Source: Oscheius dolichura (Eukaryota > Nematoda > Chromadorea > Rhabditida > Rhabditidae). From it: a stretch of 64,000 bases of DNA. Every line of letters begins with the position of its first letter. The stretch's first letter is position 1. Made by a program: the position numbers and the translations under genes. The stretch spans positions 9,610,001 to 9,674,000 of the forward strand of contig OW051492.1 in assembly GCA_932521035.1 (NCBI GenBank), given 5' to 3'. Of this stretch, positions 22,523 to 35,303 are shown one piece after another. Below the pieces are notes generated by a model that did not search any database, was not told where the DNA came from, and saw nothing but the letters and a program-made list of their open reading frames with translations.

Positions 22523-23362
22523 GAACAAAAGGAAAACGAACGAGAGGAGATCATTAATAATATTTATTAATAAAGTTACCGTATTCTTATAATTTATAGG
22601 TTGTAAGTTATCTCCCCTCCAAAATGTCTCTATCCCGCTTTGAAGAGGCGGAGCTTCTCGTCCAAATGGAGTTCAGCCCGAAGGGGAGCCCAAATTTCAA
22701 AGTACTCCACTTCGTACTTTCTATCCCCTTTACTTCCCGTGTTATATTAACTGCGTAGCCCATTAAATATTCAGTCAACGTTTTAAACCACCTAAAAACT
22801 GACTTCCCCTCTCCAAATCCCCCAGTAGTCCGCCTAATTACCATTGTTCCTCGCTGCTGGCTCTTTTTTGGGTAATTGGTCGGCATGTTGACTCTCAAAA
22901 GCTTTAAACTGAAGCTAAAATATTTCTTCTGGATGTGGAGGTTAAAATATTGTCAATTTGGCTGCGTAGAATTGAATTTGATACTCAATGGAACCTTTTG
23001 AAGCGATATTTGGCTAATTTCCCCTGATTATCACCAAAAATGGGCAATTGACGGGTTTTTGACATTTTAGACCTATTTTTCAAGATGTAGATTCTTTCCA
23101 GCGTCTCTGAGGATCAAATATAGTCAATTTGGGTGCGTAGAATTGAATTTAATATTCAATATCCCTATTTCTAGGGGTTTCCAGGGCCTTGCCCCATTTT
23201 CTCGAGATTTCCCCTTTCCAGCTCCTCTTCTCTTCGTGTATTCTTTAGTTTTCAGTTTTTGTTGTTTCCCTCTCCCGGGTGGCGGCTGCCCTTCCAGCTT
23301 CCCGAAGCGAGAGCGAGCTCCTCTCGGCCCGGGCCCCTCGGCACCAATTTCCTTGCTTGATT
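22523..23362. other. intergenic between lectin 6 and the glutamate receptor
   Basis: No gene recognised. Two similar sentences occur, near 22965-22990 and 23125-23150 (GTCAATTTGGCTGCGTAGAA / GTCAATTTGGGTGCGTAGAA). The word CTGCGTAGAACGTT recurs at about 23630 and 23960 in the first receptor intron, pointing to a further dispersed repeat. Confidence 0.4.
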
Positions 23363-26300
23363 ATGTGCATTGTGTCATCCACGCGTGTATTTCTGCTCTT
23401 ATCCAGTTGGTTCCTCTTTATTACTAGATTAACCGATGGCTATAAAGTTGGTGAGTTGGAAAACGTTCATTTCCTGGGCTAAAGACTTCAAAAACTCGAC
23501 TGATTCTTATTTTCCCCGGAGGAGAGGAGCCAATTAGTCTTGAGCCAAGAGGAGGGACAAAATTCAGTTAAGCCTTGATGGGAACGAGTGGCATTCACAT
23601 TTCTATAGATCTAGGGATTATTTCACTGCGTAGAACGTTGAATACTCAGTGTTAAAGCCAAAATTAGTGAAAAAAAGACCGATAGAACCCCTAACCGGCT
23701 TGATTTCTCCGAGGAGCCCGTTTCCAACGAAAATTTCTGGAATCTTTCGAGATTTTTGCTACCAGACCTTTAATTTTCCGTTTGCAGAATCTGGATTACT
23801 GTAGAAATGCTCATTTTAATTCAGTGGGTCCCATAGCGAATCTATTTATCCGAAAAATTCACTGGAAATAGACTGGAACCCGCGAAATCGGACATTTCGA
23901 CTGAATCTCACCTTAGCAATCCATTCCTTCCTCTTCTTGAGACTTTTTAGGATTTTGACTGCGTAGAACGTTTGATACTCCGTCTTCCAGGGTATATTTA
24001 GGTCCAGGAAGGCTTATTACACCAGAAAAATTGTCCCGTTTCCTTATAAGGAGCCAAGGAAGCCGTTCTTCGCCACAAAAAAGCGTCTGTCGAAATGTTC
24101 AGATTTTAAAGCTTTTTGAAGCGGAGTAGGGCTACTAATTTTTATTTGTACAGATTAAAATTAGGGTGGGGAGTACTGTAGGATCAGTTTTTAAGTCGAA
24201 AAACGGCCCAATCTTTTCCAGGAGCGATTCTCCGGGAAAAGGAAGATGCCCACATCGCGGCCGCCCTACAATATGCAGCCGAATGGCTTAATCAACGCGG
24301 TTCCTATGGCCATCTAGAATATTTAATAGAATATGTCGACACCCTGGATCATTATGATGCCTTGAGAAAAGGTAATTCCCTATTAGAATTTAAAAACCCC
24401 GCCAATTTTCCAGCCTGTTCAATGATCGAGAAGGACGGCGTAGTGACCCTGATAGGCAGCTCGAATTCCCTTCTCAACGCCCAGTTGGACCGGCTCCTCT
24501 GGGAATTGGATGTACCCTTATTGACGGCCGTCGATAATTTCGCGACGGATGGAACACACCTGGACTTCTTCCCACAGGCACAACTCTTCGAGGCGGTGGT
24601 CGATCTGTTTCGACACTGGAAATGGAACAGGATTATTATTGTCTACGAGGAAGACGCCCGTAAGTCGTCCTTTATTTAGTTTCCTAGGAGGCGGGTATTT
24701 AAATTTTTTTGACCTTCTCCCTAGTCAGAAAAGAGAGGGGAACAAATTTTGAGCACGGTAGATGGACAGAACGGTTCTTCTTTTCCATAAAAAGGAGGCA
24801 TTGGAGCCGGAACGATGGCCGCACGGTTCTGGACACATCCCACCAAGAATTGTCAACTCCCTGGCCATGTTTTGCCCTGAAATTTTATTCTGGGCTCTAA
24901 AATTTTCTTCCCAACTGTGAAAATTATGCTTGGGACCTGAAAATAAGGGCTTGCAGCTGTCCAGCACGTTAGTAACCCTCTATCGCGCCCTGACCCTAAC
25001 CTCTCGCCCTGTTTTTCCGATTCTGTACATATTTATCCTTCAGAACGAATGGAATACGGTAGATAAACTTGTAGAGACCTTCAAAATTACCCCAGAACTC
25101 TCCTATAGTCCTAAATTTCGATTTTTAGCTGCCTTTGATAGGGGGAACGTCACAACGGAGGGAGTTGCCCCAGGGACCGGGGAGCCGTCTGAAAGTCGAA
25201 GGGGTGAATTGTAGAATTCCACTTCTTCTTGTTAACAGTGCCGGAACAATATCTTTAAATTTACTGATCCATCTTGATGACAACCTTTGAAATTCCTCTA
25301 ATCTCCCGGCGGTTTCAAGGTTCCCATCCTTACCATACCCATGCGGAAAACTTCTGACTGCTTTAGACTTTCCAGTTGGAATTTTACGAGCCAGAGTCCA
25401 TCTGTATTCAAAAACAAGCTCGTTCCCTTTGATTTCTCGAGGTTTATTCCTCTTTTCAGGAATCCGCCGCCTGGAACCACTCCTGGAAAGTGATGAGTAC
25501 TCCTCCATCCGGTTCTACTTGGTCAAAGTCCAAAATGGAAACTATTTACGGGCTGCGAGAGAGGTATTTTGCATACAATCACGAGAAAATAGAAGTTTCT
25601 AATATTTCCAGGTCAAAGAATTGGAACAATGCAGAGTAATGACCAAGAAAGACTGCTCGGAGTTCAGCCGGGTTCTTTTGGACTTGAATCCAGAACACAC
25701 TTATAATTTCCTACTCGCGGTGAGTTTTTAAAGGTCTAACCACGAAAAAAAAAACTCAAGAGAAAAGGGAGTAAAATTTATTGAAATTTTCGTAAACAAC
25801 AAAGAATAATGATAAAGTTGTGGAGGAGTTTTTCGACTCGGCCGAGTTGTCCTCCACTGTCGGCGCCGGCGACGGCTTGTAAACATCGGGCACACGGCTC
25901 GGCCCTCCGCTGGGCTTCTTCTCGACATTCGACGTGTTGTAGATGGGCACAGGGAGCGATGGCAGCCGACTGGAAGGCGCTCAGGGGCCGGAGGCAGACG
26001 GCACACGGCTGCTGGCTGTGCACGAAGCGCCGATACAGCAACACATTCAATCCGGGCCGGCCGCCGCTGTCTAGTTGTGGCTCTTGTGGCTGTGGCGGGG
26101 GCAGGAAGACATCCTCCGGCGGGGAGAGGCTGCCGGGCAGACGGGTGGTCGGCGGGTGGACGAAGGTCGACGACGACGGCCGCGGCACGTCGAACAGCTC
26201 CGACGGCGAGATGAAGCCCGGCAGGCAGAACATCGGCCGGGCAGATGGGGGGCAGACGGGGAAATGACGCTGGAGGATGGGGTTTTGGACTGGACAGTGA

Positions 26301-29300
26301 CCGGAAAGGGCTTACAAGTTGACTGGATACGGTAGAAAACGGAAATATCTTCCAAAATGAGGGATATTACCGTAACCGAGGGAGAATAGCCGGCGCGCGC
26401 CATTTTTGTCTTCCGCCTGCCAATTTTCTACCGTAATCCCCTTCCCCACCTCATTTTTTTCATTCCAGGGCCTTCAAATGGGTCTAATTGACCTGAAGCA
26501 TTGGTTCCTCCTCACAAATATGGAGTTGAGCACCATGGACATGGAATTGTTTCGGTTTAATCACGCCCGTTTTGTTAGCCCCTACCCGGTGGACAAGAAT
26601 TTTCTCATCGAGAATAGGAATACCTTTAATTTTAGCCAATTCCAGGTCAGTTTTCCCGACAATTTCGAATTTTCCATAATTGGCGGGGTTTCAGGAACAT
26701 ATTGCCTTCAAATGGAACGCAAAAAGCCGGCATTCGAGGAATTTAAGAATGACAGAGGCGATTTTTACTTTCGACGCTATTTACGCCCTGGCGAATGTCT
26801 ATTCCGACCTGGCAGCTGGACAACAAATGGACGACGCCCCACAGACAATGTGCAAGAAGCCCACGAGACAGGCTAGACGCTACCAACATGGAAGGACACT
26901 CATCGAGTCCCTACAGAATAATGTTAGACCTTTAAAATGATCCTATTTAACTGAGGGTACTGTAGAATTTCCGCGGATTGACGGGTGACCTCCGCCGACT
27001 GAATATGGACCCGAAGGCGAGCAATTTCTCAATGAGGATACAACTGCTGGGATATAGTGGGAGATTGGATGATGTGAGTGGAATTTATGGTATTTTGAGA
27101 ACTAGAAATCCTCGATTTTGATAAAAATGGAGTTTAGATCGGATTTTGGGAACCAGCAACAGAAGTCCATGTCAATATGTCTGGAGACAGTAGAGCACAA
27201 CTACAGAGGAATGTTCAGGTAGGAAAGGGGACCATATTTTCCTAAAAAATTCAAAAAATGGATAAAATTATTGTAATTGACTTCCCAATTACATTTCCCG
27301 TCGTCTTTTCTCCGCGCCGCCGCACCCATAAAATATCGGCAGCTGCGGGCTCAGTAAGCATGAGCGGCACGCTTTCAGATCTCTTTGCTGCCGAGACTTT
27401 ACGGGTGCGGTGGCGCAGAACTCGACGGGAGACGGCTTTGCTCTTGAGGCTATTTTGATCCTTTTTGAAGCAAAAAAAGCCCAATTTCTATCATTTTCTT
27501 CAGGTTTCCGACGAATTGAAACCTCATTTCCGTGTGACTACGATCTTGGAACGTCCTTATGTCATGTTGAAGAAGAACCACTTTGAGCTGGAAGGGAATG
27601 CCAAATTCGAGGGGTTCTGTATTGATCTCTTGGCTGAATTGAGCCGAGACTTGGGTCAGCCGCTTTTGTATTGAAAAATAGGGAATTTCAGGTTTTACCT
27701 TTACGATTCACGTGGTCCGGGACGGAAAATACGGTAACGATAAGTACGGTAACGGGACATGGGATGGAATGGTCGGGGAGATCCTGAAGGGGGAGGCGGA
27801 AATGGCCGTGGCACCTTTGACCGTCAATTTCAAACGATCAGAGGTCGTGGATTTCACCAAACCATTTTTAAGGTAAGCAGAGTACTGTACTCTTTACAAG
27901 GTACTGTATTTTTTCACTTGAGAAAAAGAAGAGCCAAAAAGAGTCAAATTTTCCAGCCTGGGAATCAGTATCCTCTACAAAGTTCCGGATGACCAGCAGC
28001 CGGACCTGTTCTCCTTCTTGAACCCGTTGAGTTGGCAAATTTGGATGGCGATTCTCACCGCGATTGTCTGTGTCACCCTGGGGATGTTCTTCGTCGCCCG
28101 GGTTACCCCATACGAATGGAATTTGAACTTCTCCTGCTGTACGGCCCATCAACCTCATCCAGCCGCCTCCATGGGTCCTGTCGACGCGCCGGTCGAACTC
28201 TCGAATAATTATTCATTTTTCAATACTCTCTGGTACGTTAGCAATCCATATATTATATATAAACTACGTTAAAATAGATACCGTAGCCTCAAAAATGAGT
28301 TGCAGTGTCCGTTAGGGCGCGCTGTAACTTTGCTCCATTCTAAAACATCTCCAAATCGCTTTTATTATAGTTTTTACTAATTTTTTCTTACTTTCTATAA
28401 TGTTGACAGAGTGGAGATTACTGTAAAGAAAGAAAAATAGAAAAAAAAACTAGAAATAACCGAAAAAATGAAGGAAAATGCCCTCTATCAGGCTGTTAGA
28501 ATGGAGCGCGGTTACAACGCGTTCTTTGGGTCTCTTTTACTGAAGGGATTACGGTATACGCCGCTTTTCAGGTACGTAACGTCGACAATGTTAAAAGGCG
28601 GCTGTGACTTTGGTCCCCGAGCGGTCTCGACACGACTACTCGGTGGAACTTGGTGGGTCTTCACCCTCGTCATAATCAGCGCCTATACGGCCAACTTGGC
28701 CGCCGTGTTGACCGTCAGCCGGCCATTTATCCCTATAAAAAATCTCGATGACTTAGCTAATCAGACAGTAATCAGTTACGGTACCCAAGGAGGCGGCTCA
28801 ACCATGCAATTCTTCCAGGTAGAACCCTGGCTGTCTAACTGTGGCTCTTTTCAGGAATCTCGGATCCCTTCCCACATAAAAATGTGGGCGTATATGAAAG
28901 ATCGCGACGTTTTTGTGGATGGTAATTCAAAAGGCGTTGAGCGGGCATTACGGTAGAGAATTTTCCAGCCGGGACCCAATGGTTTTAAGAGGAAATTACG
29001 CCTTTTTGATGGAATCCTCCTCCTTGGAATACGAGGTCCAGCAGAATTGTAACCTGACCCAAATTGGAGGTGTCCTCGGCTCCAAGGGTTACGGTATCGC
29101 CTTGGCAAAGAGTAAGAAAGAGAGAGAAAAGGAGGAAGAGGATATTTTAGAGTCCGAATGGACAGACAGGATCTCGAGGCAGATTCTACTCTACGCAAAA
29201 CAAGGAGTCATCGAGATGAAGAAGACCAAATGGTGGAGGAGCAAGTGGGTTGAACTAGAAGGGGGAAATTGACCAATTTAACGAGAAATTATAGTTTCTA

Positions 29301-29981
29301 GGGGTAGTTTATCGTGTAGATTACACTGTGAGCATCATTTTGAGCCAAAAATTCTCTCACATACTGAAGAAAATCGAAATTTATCCCCGAAATGCCGCGG
29401 CTTCCCCATTTCCTCTATAAAATCGGCTCAGCGCGCCCAGATCTTATTATTTTGTCATTTTATTCAAAAACTATCTAGCTTACAGTATTTATCATACTCT
29501 AATTAGTATAAATCAAAATATGAGAAAGAAAAGATAAAATTGGACCGGCGCCATTTATACCTTCCCATTTCTTTTAATCAAAAGAATAAATTCAATTAAA
29601 AAGGCAATTTTTCGATTTCAGAGGCGCCGCCTGCGCTGGGACGGCCTCTTCTGTCAAACAGCAGCGTTTCTCCCTCTCGATGAGTAATGTTGCCGGGCTA
29701 TTCATTATTCTGGCTGCTGGACTGGCATTCGGAATCGGTACCGTAATGATGGAACTCTTTATCCGGGCAAAAGAAGTGGCGAAGAATGATAATGTGGGTT
29801 ATTATGGGAATAGATGGAGTAGACCCCGTTTCAGACGCCAGTTTTCGAACAAGTGGTCAATGAATTACGGTTTGCGTTGAATTTAAACCGGATCGAAGAT
29901 CACCCGTCGAGGAAGAAGAGCTCCAGCTCGAATTTGAGGAATCCTCAATCCGTACCGGATCTCACAATTAGTAGACATTAG
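23363..29981 (+). CDS. ionotropic glutamate receptor subunit (AMPA/kainate type)
   Basis: Eighteen exons give a full-length subunit: 23363-23450, 24222-24371, 24414-24659, 25460-25563, 25612-25719, 26469-26645, 26695-26922, 26966-27073, 27138-27218, 27504-27654, 27692-27872, 27957-28232, 28572-28818, 28855-28952, 28990-29111, 29151-29244, 29622-29793 and 29835-29981. Order: signal peptide; amino-terminal domain ([19 protein letters not shown]); ligand domain S1 ([39 protein letters not shown]); M1 ([20 protein letters not shown]); pore loop ([14 protein letters not shown]); M3 ([13 protein letters not shown]); S2 ([34 protein letters not shown]); M4 ([15 protein letters not shown]). The glutamate-contacting Arg, Ser-Thr and Glu are all present. 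The Q/R-site position is lysine, which is unusual. Several introns carry repeats. Confidence 0.96.
25727..26413 (-). repeat. GC-rich element family G, full copy 2 (in receptor intron)
   Basis: Inverted near-identical copy of 5777-6475. It fills almost the whole intron between receptor exons 5 and 6, starting seven bases after the donor. Its minus-strand frame is longer than that of copy 1 because of a one-base difference in a C run. Confidence 0.8.
26923..26965 (+). repeat. 43-base intron made of two genome-repeated words
   Basis: Intron between receptor exons 7 and 8. It begins GTTAGACCTTTAAAATGATC and ends GAGGGTACTGTAG. TAGACCTTTAAA and TACTGTAG both recur through the window (for example 4762, 6467, 13802). 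The unusual donor GTTAGA is supported by phase-0 joining that restores [17 protein letters not shown]. Confidence 0.6.
27317..27420. repeat. hairpin repeat family H, copy 4 (receptor intron)
   Basis: The arms are CCGCACCCATAAAATATCGG near 27320 and GCCGAGACTTTACGGGTGCG near 27390. It lies in the intron between receptor exons 9 and 10. Confidence 0.8.
28305..28525. repeat. inverted-repeat element family M, copy 3 (receptor intron)
   Basis: Runs from AGGGCGCGCTGTAACTTTGC through GGAGATTACTGTAAAGAAAG to GAATGGAGCGCGGTTACAAC. The terminal parts are inverted copies of each other. It lies in the intron that separates M1 from the pore loop. Confidence 0.8.
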
Positions 29982-30122
29982 AAAGGGAATAAATCTTTAT
30001 TGTCATATTTTATTCAAAACATTTATACCGTGAGCAAAAGAAGACGGATATCTTCAACGAGAACCTGATATATTAAAGGCGAGTATCAACGAGAAAAGAC
30101 AGAAAGAAAGAGGAACAACAGA

Positions 30123-32849
30123 TCAATCAGAACCGGCCAGGGGGGTTGCCACCGCCTCTGGAGCCACTGCCGTCTCCGGCACGCAGATCATCAACTTCTG
30201 GAGCCATTGAGTGAAACTTACTGAAAGCCGATTCTTTCTCTTACTAGAAAATGAACTTACCCCATGGTTTGTGGAAGAAAGCCGGCGGTTTTTTATAGAC
30301 AAAGAGGAAGAAGATCGGAACGCCGGAGAGGATCAGACCGACGCCGACGAACAGCTCGTAGGGTTCTGTGAAGAAGGGTAAAATCAATAGGAGAAGAGAG
30401 ATCACGATGAAGAAGTAGGGAAGAACGATCGGGACCTGAATAATATGGTATTTCACCGGGAAAAATGGCTTGGAAGGGGAGTAGACCCTCAGGAGATGCT
30501 GTGCCTCTTATTTCGAGTTTCGGCGTCCAGGTCTCGAAGCGGATATATTCAGGAGAATGCCTACTACCTGAGAGCCCTTTAAATCCAAGTTTCGCGGTCA
30601 AGAGTCCTTTTAGCTTACTGGGGGTGACTTGGCGCCTTTTTCTTACCGTAATCGGGGAATTTCAATGTGTGGGTCTTGAAGCGACTGTGCTAATTGTTTT
30701 ACCGCTTCCTTTTTTAAGGGATAAAATCGTTTTGGGACCCATATTGGTGAATTCCCGGCGGTGACACTTCTTTCAACCGGCGCGACTGGGTTCCGCCTTG
30801 GATCTTCCCGCCCCTCTTTTTTGTATTTTCCTTACCTTGATAGGAGTTTTCATGTCCGGATTATTCCACCTCAATCGAATCAATCCACTAACAGAACCCA
30901 GAGCTATCAAACATTCAGCAAAGGCCAGATAATTGATGAGGACGTAGACATCCGCCACGAAGAGCATCAAAATGGATGTTCCTCCCAGAACAAGGAGAGA
31001 TGGCATCGGGGTCTTGTAGCGAATACTGATCATGGATAACAGCTCGGGCAGTTGGCCTTCACGGGCTCCGGCGAAGAACATCCGGGAACAGGTGAAGAGC
31101 AACCCGTTCAAGGAGCCGATACAACTTGCAGCGACGAAGAGAGGCATCACAGGGGCGAATGGGCCCATTAGCTGGAAAATAACAGTTTTAAGGGGTATTT
31201 CACGTTGTAGATTTTATTGTGAGCTCCATTTTGAGTCGAAAATCACAAAGAAAAGCTCAAATTTTGGAAATTTATAGCCGGGGCGAGCTGCCGTACTAAT
31301 AAACGGATCTCGGCTTCCTTTCGCTCAGAAGTCCCGAATTTTCTACTTTCTCGACCAAAATGCGCTTTGTAGGATTACTGTATACTGCACGGTATGCTCC
31401 ATTTTGAGCCAAAAATCATCAGGAAAACTCCAAATTTTCGAAATTTAACCTCCTGGCAAAGGAGCAACCGTATCCCGCCCCCGTTTGACCCGAAAACCTC
31501 CAAATTTTCCGAGTTTTCACCCCAGAAATAGTGGCATTTTTATTAAATACGGTACCTTTTCAGCGAAAGTGACAGCCACGGCGTTAGAATCCAGAATTTC
31601 ATCGACAGAAAGAACCGCGAAATAGGCAATATTCACCAGGACATAAATCAGGGTCACCGCCGGAAGAGAGATACAAATGGCTCTTGGCAAGTTCCTGAAG
31701 ATTTTCTGAATATTAAAATAGTTACAGTAATCACCTGTAAGGGTCCTTTAACTCTTCCGTCACGAAATTTAGATAGCTCCAACCGGAAAAACTGAAAACT
31801 CCGGAGTAGAAGGCCAACGCGATGGAGGGGAGACTCGTCTGGCTTCCTTCAAAGAGTTCTGGCCGTTCGAGGTAGTCTGTATGGCCTGAAAACGGGGAAA
31901 TTATGTTAATTAATGGGTGATTATCTTACCCAGACATAGCCAAATCACTCCACAGCCGATAATTATCACCAGAGCCAGGACCTTGGTCACTGAGAAGGCG
32001 TCATTAGCTCGGGTGGCGGCTCGGACATCCCAACAGTTGAGAAACGTCAAGAAGGCTGGAAAATAAGATTTTATACAAATATAGAAAGGAGTATATTATG
32101 TAAATTTATTAAAAAGTTACAGGGGGAAAAATTGTCCAAAAATTTACGGGATTTCAATTTTAACCGGGAGCTGGCGCGTGCCTGCACCCGTAGAATCTCG
32201 GCAGCAAAGTGAATTGGTAATCGGGGGCGCGGATTGTTCATCTCGCCCAGCAGCCGAGATTTTACGGGTGCGGGTGAAGCGACAAAATTGACTGGGTTCT
32301 TGTTGGGGGGTTCTTTTCTTTTTTTTTTACGATTTTTGTGGACTGTATCAGTTCAATTGCCTCTTTTTGTGTTAAATAAGTACCGTACCTATTGTACAAG
32401 CGGCCAGAAGGCTAATAGCGTCCTCCGGAACGGGACACGTCGGGAAGAATGGCTTCAGAGCGTAGTTGGCAAAGGTCAGAGCGATTACAGCGATGGAAGT
32501 TGGATTAATAATGACCAGAGCTACCCAGAGAAAAAGAAATCCACACAATTTCCCATGAGCCTGAAAGTGTATCGTTTATTTGAAGGAAAAGGGCGGAAAC
32601 CTCCAAAATGTAGGCATAATCACCGCCACTTTTGGGAATGGCCGTTCCGAGCTCGGCGTAGCAGATGGCACCGATCATGGAGAAGACACCGGCCAGGAAC
32701 CAGACGGCAATGGACAGGCCGGCACTCCCGGAGGCTAGGAGGACTCCTTTCGGCGAGACGAAGATCCCGGAGCCGACTATCACTCCGACGATGATGGCAC
32801 AGCCGGAGAAGAGCGAGATTCGTCGCTCCAGACGAACGCCGGCCGCCAT
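30123..32849 (-). CDS. SLC7-family amino-acid transporter (LAT-type light subunit)
   Basis: Eight exons: 32849-32601, 32560-32389, 32055-31930, 31885-31735, 31694-31556, 31171-30836, 30435-30261 and 30220-30123. The protein starts [20 protein letters not shown] and has the APC-superfamily substrate motif [12 protein letters not shown] in TM1. It then has [111 protein letters not shown] and a C-terminal amphipathic helix ([15 protein letters not shown]). Twelve membrane segments are expected and the order is intact. Such proteins exchange neutral or cationic amino acids, usually with a glycoprotein heavy chain; the substrate cannot be told from sequence. Confidence 0.95.
32175..32280. repeat. 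hairpin repeat family H, copy 5 (transporter intron)
   Basis: The arms are TGCACCCGTAGAATCTCGGC near 32182 and GCCGAGATTTTACGGGTGCG near 32253. It lies in the transporter intron between exons 2 and 3. Confidence 0.8.
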
Positions 32850-35250
32850 TTTGAGCGGTTTTCTCCACTGGAAGCTGTTTATAAACTAGAAAAGAGTGGG
32901 AATTTCGAAAACAGAGAGAAGAAAGGCGGGAAATTTGAATTTTAAAAGAAAGGAGGCGGCAAAAGGGCAAGAAGACCGTCAAACGGGCCGCAATGCTTTG
33001 TAGATGCGACAAAGGGGCCGAAATGACCGCGGGGAGGATTAAAACTTTCTAATTCGAATTTTTACGTTGTAACACAATCCTTGGTACTGTTAGAAGGCGG
33101 GAGATTTGAAATTTGAGAAGAAGAAGAGCGAAAATGAGACGAAAAGCCGCTGAACCGTGGCCAGAAGGCAGAAAACGAGATCTCTTATCGTAATTCGAAT
33201 TATAACGCTGGAGAATTATTAAAACGCATCGTTTTCTCTCTTTTGGACTTTAGAAATTATTAAAAGCTGAAAAAATAAGGAAAAACTAGTTAGAAGAGCA
33301 AAAAAACGGAACACAGCCGTTCTGTTTGGAGTTAGCTGGTTGCTTTTGAATTAGGCGGACGCGCGCCCTTTGCCTCCGGAGGAAAGCAGAGAAAAAGACG
33401 ATTCGATGAGCAAATAGAAGGCAGAACGGGCAAGCGGACACGGCAGACAGTCTGTGGCTGCAAAAACGGAGGGCACAAGTTGACCGGGAAGGCGATTTTT
33501 CCTATTTTTCCCGTCCATTTCCCATTTTGGTAAATTTGACCCTAAAATATGGTAAAAATGGACCAGACAGGGGAAAATCAGGCGAGGAAGAATAAAAGTC
33601 GGGAAACGTATCCCCACCTCCCCCGCTGCTGCCATAGTTTATAGTTTGTTTTACGACATGAGAGATTCTGGCGGGAAAAGGATAAAATTACAATTTTTGA
33701 AAGAACAAAGAAGCAGAAACAATTTAGAACGATCCAGAACCGGTAAAAGTGAAAAATATCGTCAAAAATAGGAGGGACAGCTGTCAACAACGAGAAAAGG
33801 GCAAAAACGTATACTTAAGCCGTTTTTGGACAGGAAAACAGCTAAAATTGGAATGATATAGTCTTTTTTTTAATGAGAAACGGGTATTTGAAAGTGCTAG
33901 GAGCGAAAATGAGACAAAATAGTGAACATTTGGGGTTATAACAGTGTAAACAGCATTATTTCGGTCTGCTCCTATCGGGAGACCACTTTTCTTCAATTAG
34001 TCACATTAAACTCTTCAAAAATACAGTTTTCAACGTTCTAAACGTAATAAAATTGATCTAAATGTCAGAAACCCCTGTAAAAATAACTCAAAATAATGAA
34101 ATTGCATTGAAACTGGATCAAACGGAAGTAAACATCTTTATTTCCTAGTTTTACTTGAAGTTTCTCATTTCCTTCATTTTTTACAGTTTATTCCTATAAA
34201 ATACAGTAATACCCAGTTAAAAATCCCGGAATATTCGTGAAAACACAAAAGATTAGGGGGTCAAAAGGAGGTAAGCAACAATATTTCGGGGTTTACCTTG
34301 ATTTAAGCCATTTTGTTCCATTTTGCAGTGTTTATTGGCTCAAAATACAGTAATATAGGCTAAAAATGATAGAAAATAAACTTTTCAAATAGTAGAAAAC
34401 GTTCAAGAGCAGCTAAAATAGGCGAGAAATGCGCACAAATGGGATTGGTAGAGAGTAAACAACAGAATTCCCGCTTCAAGCCCGAATTTCTCTTGAAATT
34501 CCATAATTTTCTTTATAAACAAGGCTAAAATAGAGTAATTTTCCTCTAAAATAAGCTAAAAAGCCCCAGAAATAAGAAGAAATCCAGATGAAAAAGCTCC
34601 CAGCTGGCAACATTTCGGGGGTGTCAGTAGTAGTCGCTGTCTGTCTCCCGCGCTCTCTCTTCCTCCCTCGTGCCCCTTCCTCCGGGGAGGGGGCGCCTCC
34701 CCCTCTCTGCGTCCCTCCCTCCACCGTCTGATCTCTCCTCTCCTCATTAAATAGACGGACCTCCAACCCGGCTGGCTTGTCTCTCCCTCTCTCTCTGTGG
34801 TGGCGGTAAAGGCCACAAAATGACATTATGGTCTGTTGTCCTCTTTAGCGCGGGGGAGGGAGGCTGTCAATGGCCGGCAGACCTGTCAACCGGGGGAGAG
34901 GGAGCAGATGGTAACTGACTTTGGGGGGCAAGAAATCTGCTCTTTAGCCTTTAGCCCCGCTCTCCCTATTCCCCGGCCGGCTGTCAGCACACGTGGGACG
35001 GGAGACGTTTTTTTCTGATCTGTTCAGTTGAGATAGAGGCCAGAGTGTAAAAAGATTGACACAGCAACGTGTGAGCCCGGGAATGACGAGCTGTACAGCA
35101 AGAATACGTCAAAATAACAGGAATTACTCAAATAGAAGGCTATTTTGGAGGTTATTGACCGTATTTTTGAGGAGAAAATATGGGTTTTAGACTAGGAAAA
35201 GGGGAAGAATGTGGTACATGGAGGGTTTGGAGCATAGCATGCATTGGGTT
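32850..35250. other. 2.4 kb gene-poor region upstream of the transporter
   Basis: No exon is recognised on either strand. The first kilobase is AT-rich with many AGAAGAAGAG-like purine runs. A pyrimidine-rich, GC-rich patch at about 34620-34860 (CTCTCTCTTCCTCCCTCGTG and similar) makes long antisense frames that look compositional rather than coding. It may hold promoter and 5' untranslated exons of the transporter. Confidence 0.4.
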
Positions 35251-35303
35251 GATTGACCTAAGGAGTACAACAGGCCAACCTCGCAATGTATAAAAAATAC
35301 GAA

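Noticed and set aside
25125-25508. Minus-strand 127-residue frame
   Set aside because: It overlaps receptor exon 4 and intron sequence in antisense and shows no domain.
34476-34826. Minus-strand Arg/Glu/Gly-rich frame
   Set aside because: It lies in a pyrimidine-rich low-complexity patch and has no domain, splice partner or conservation clue.
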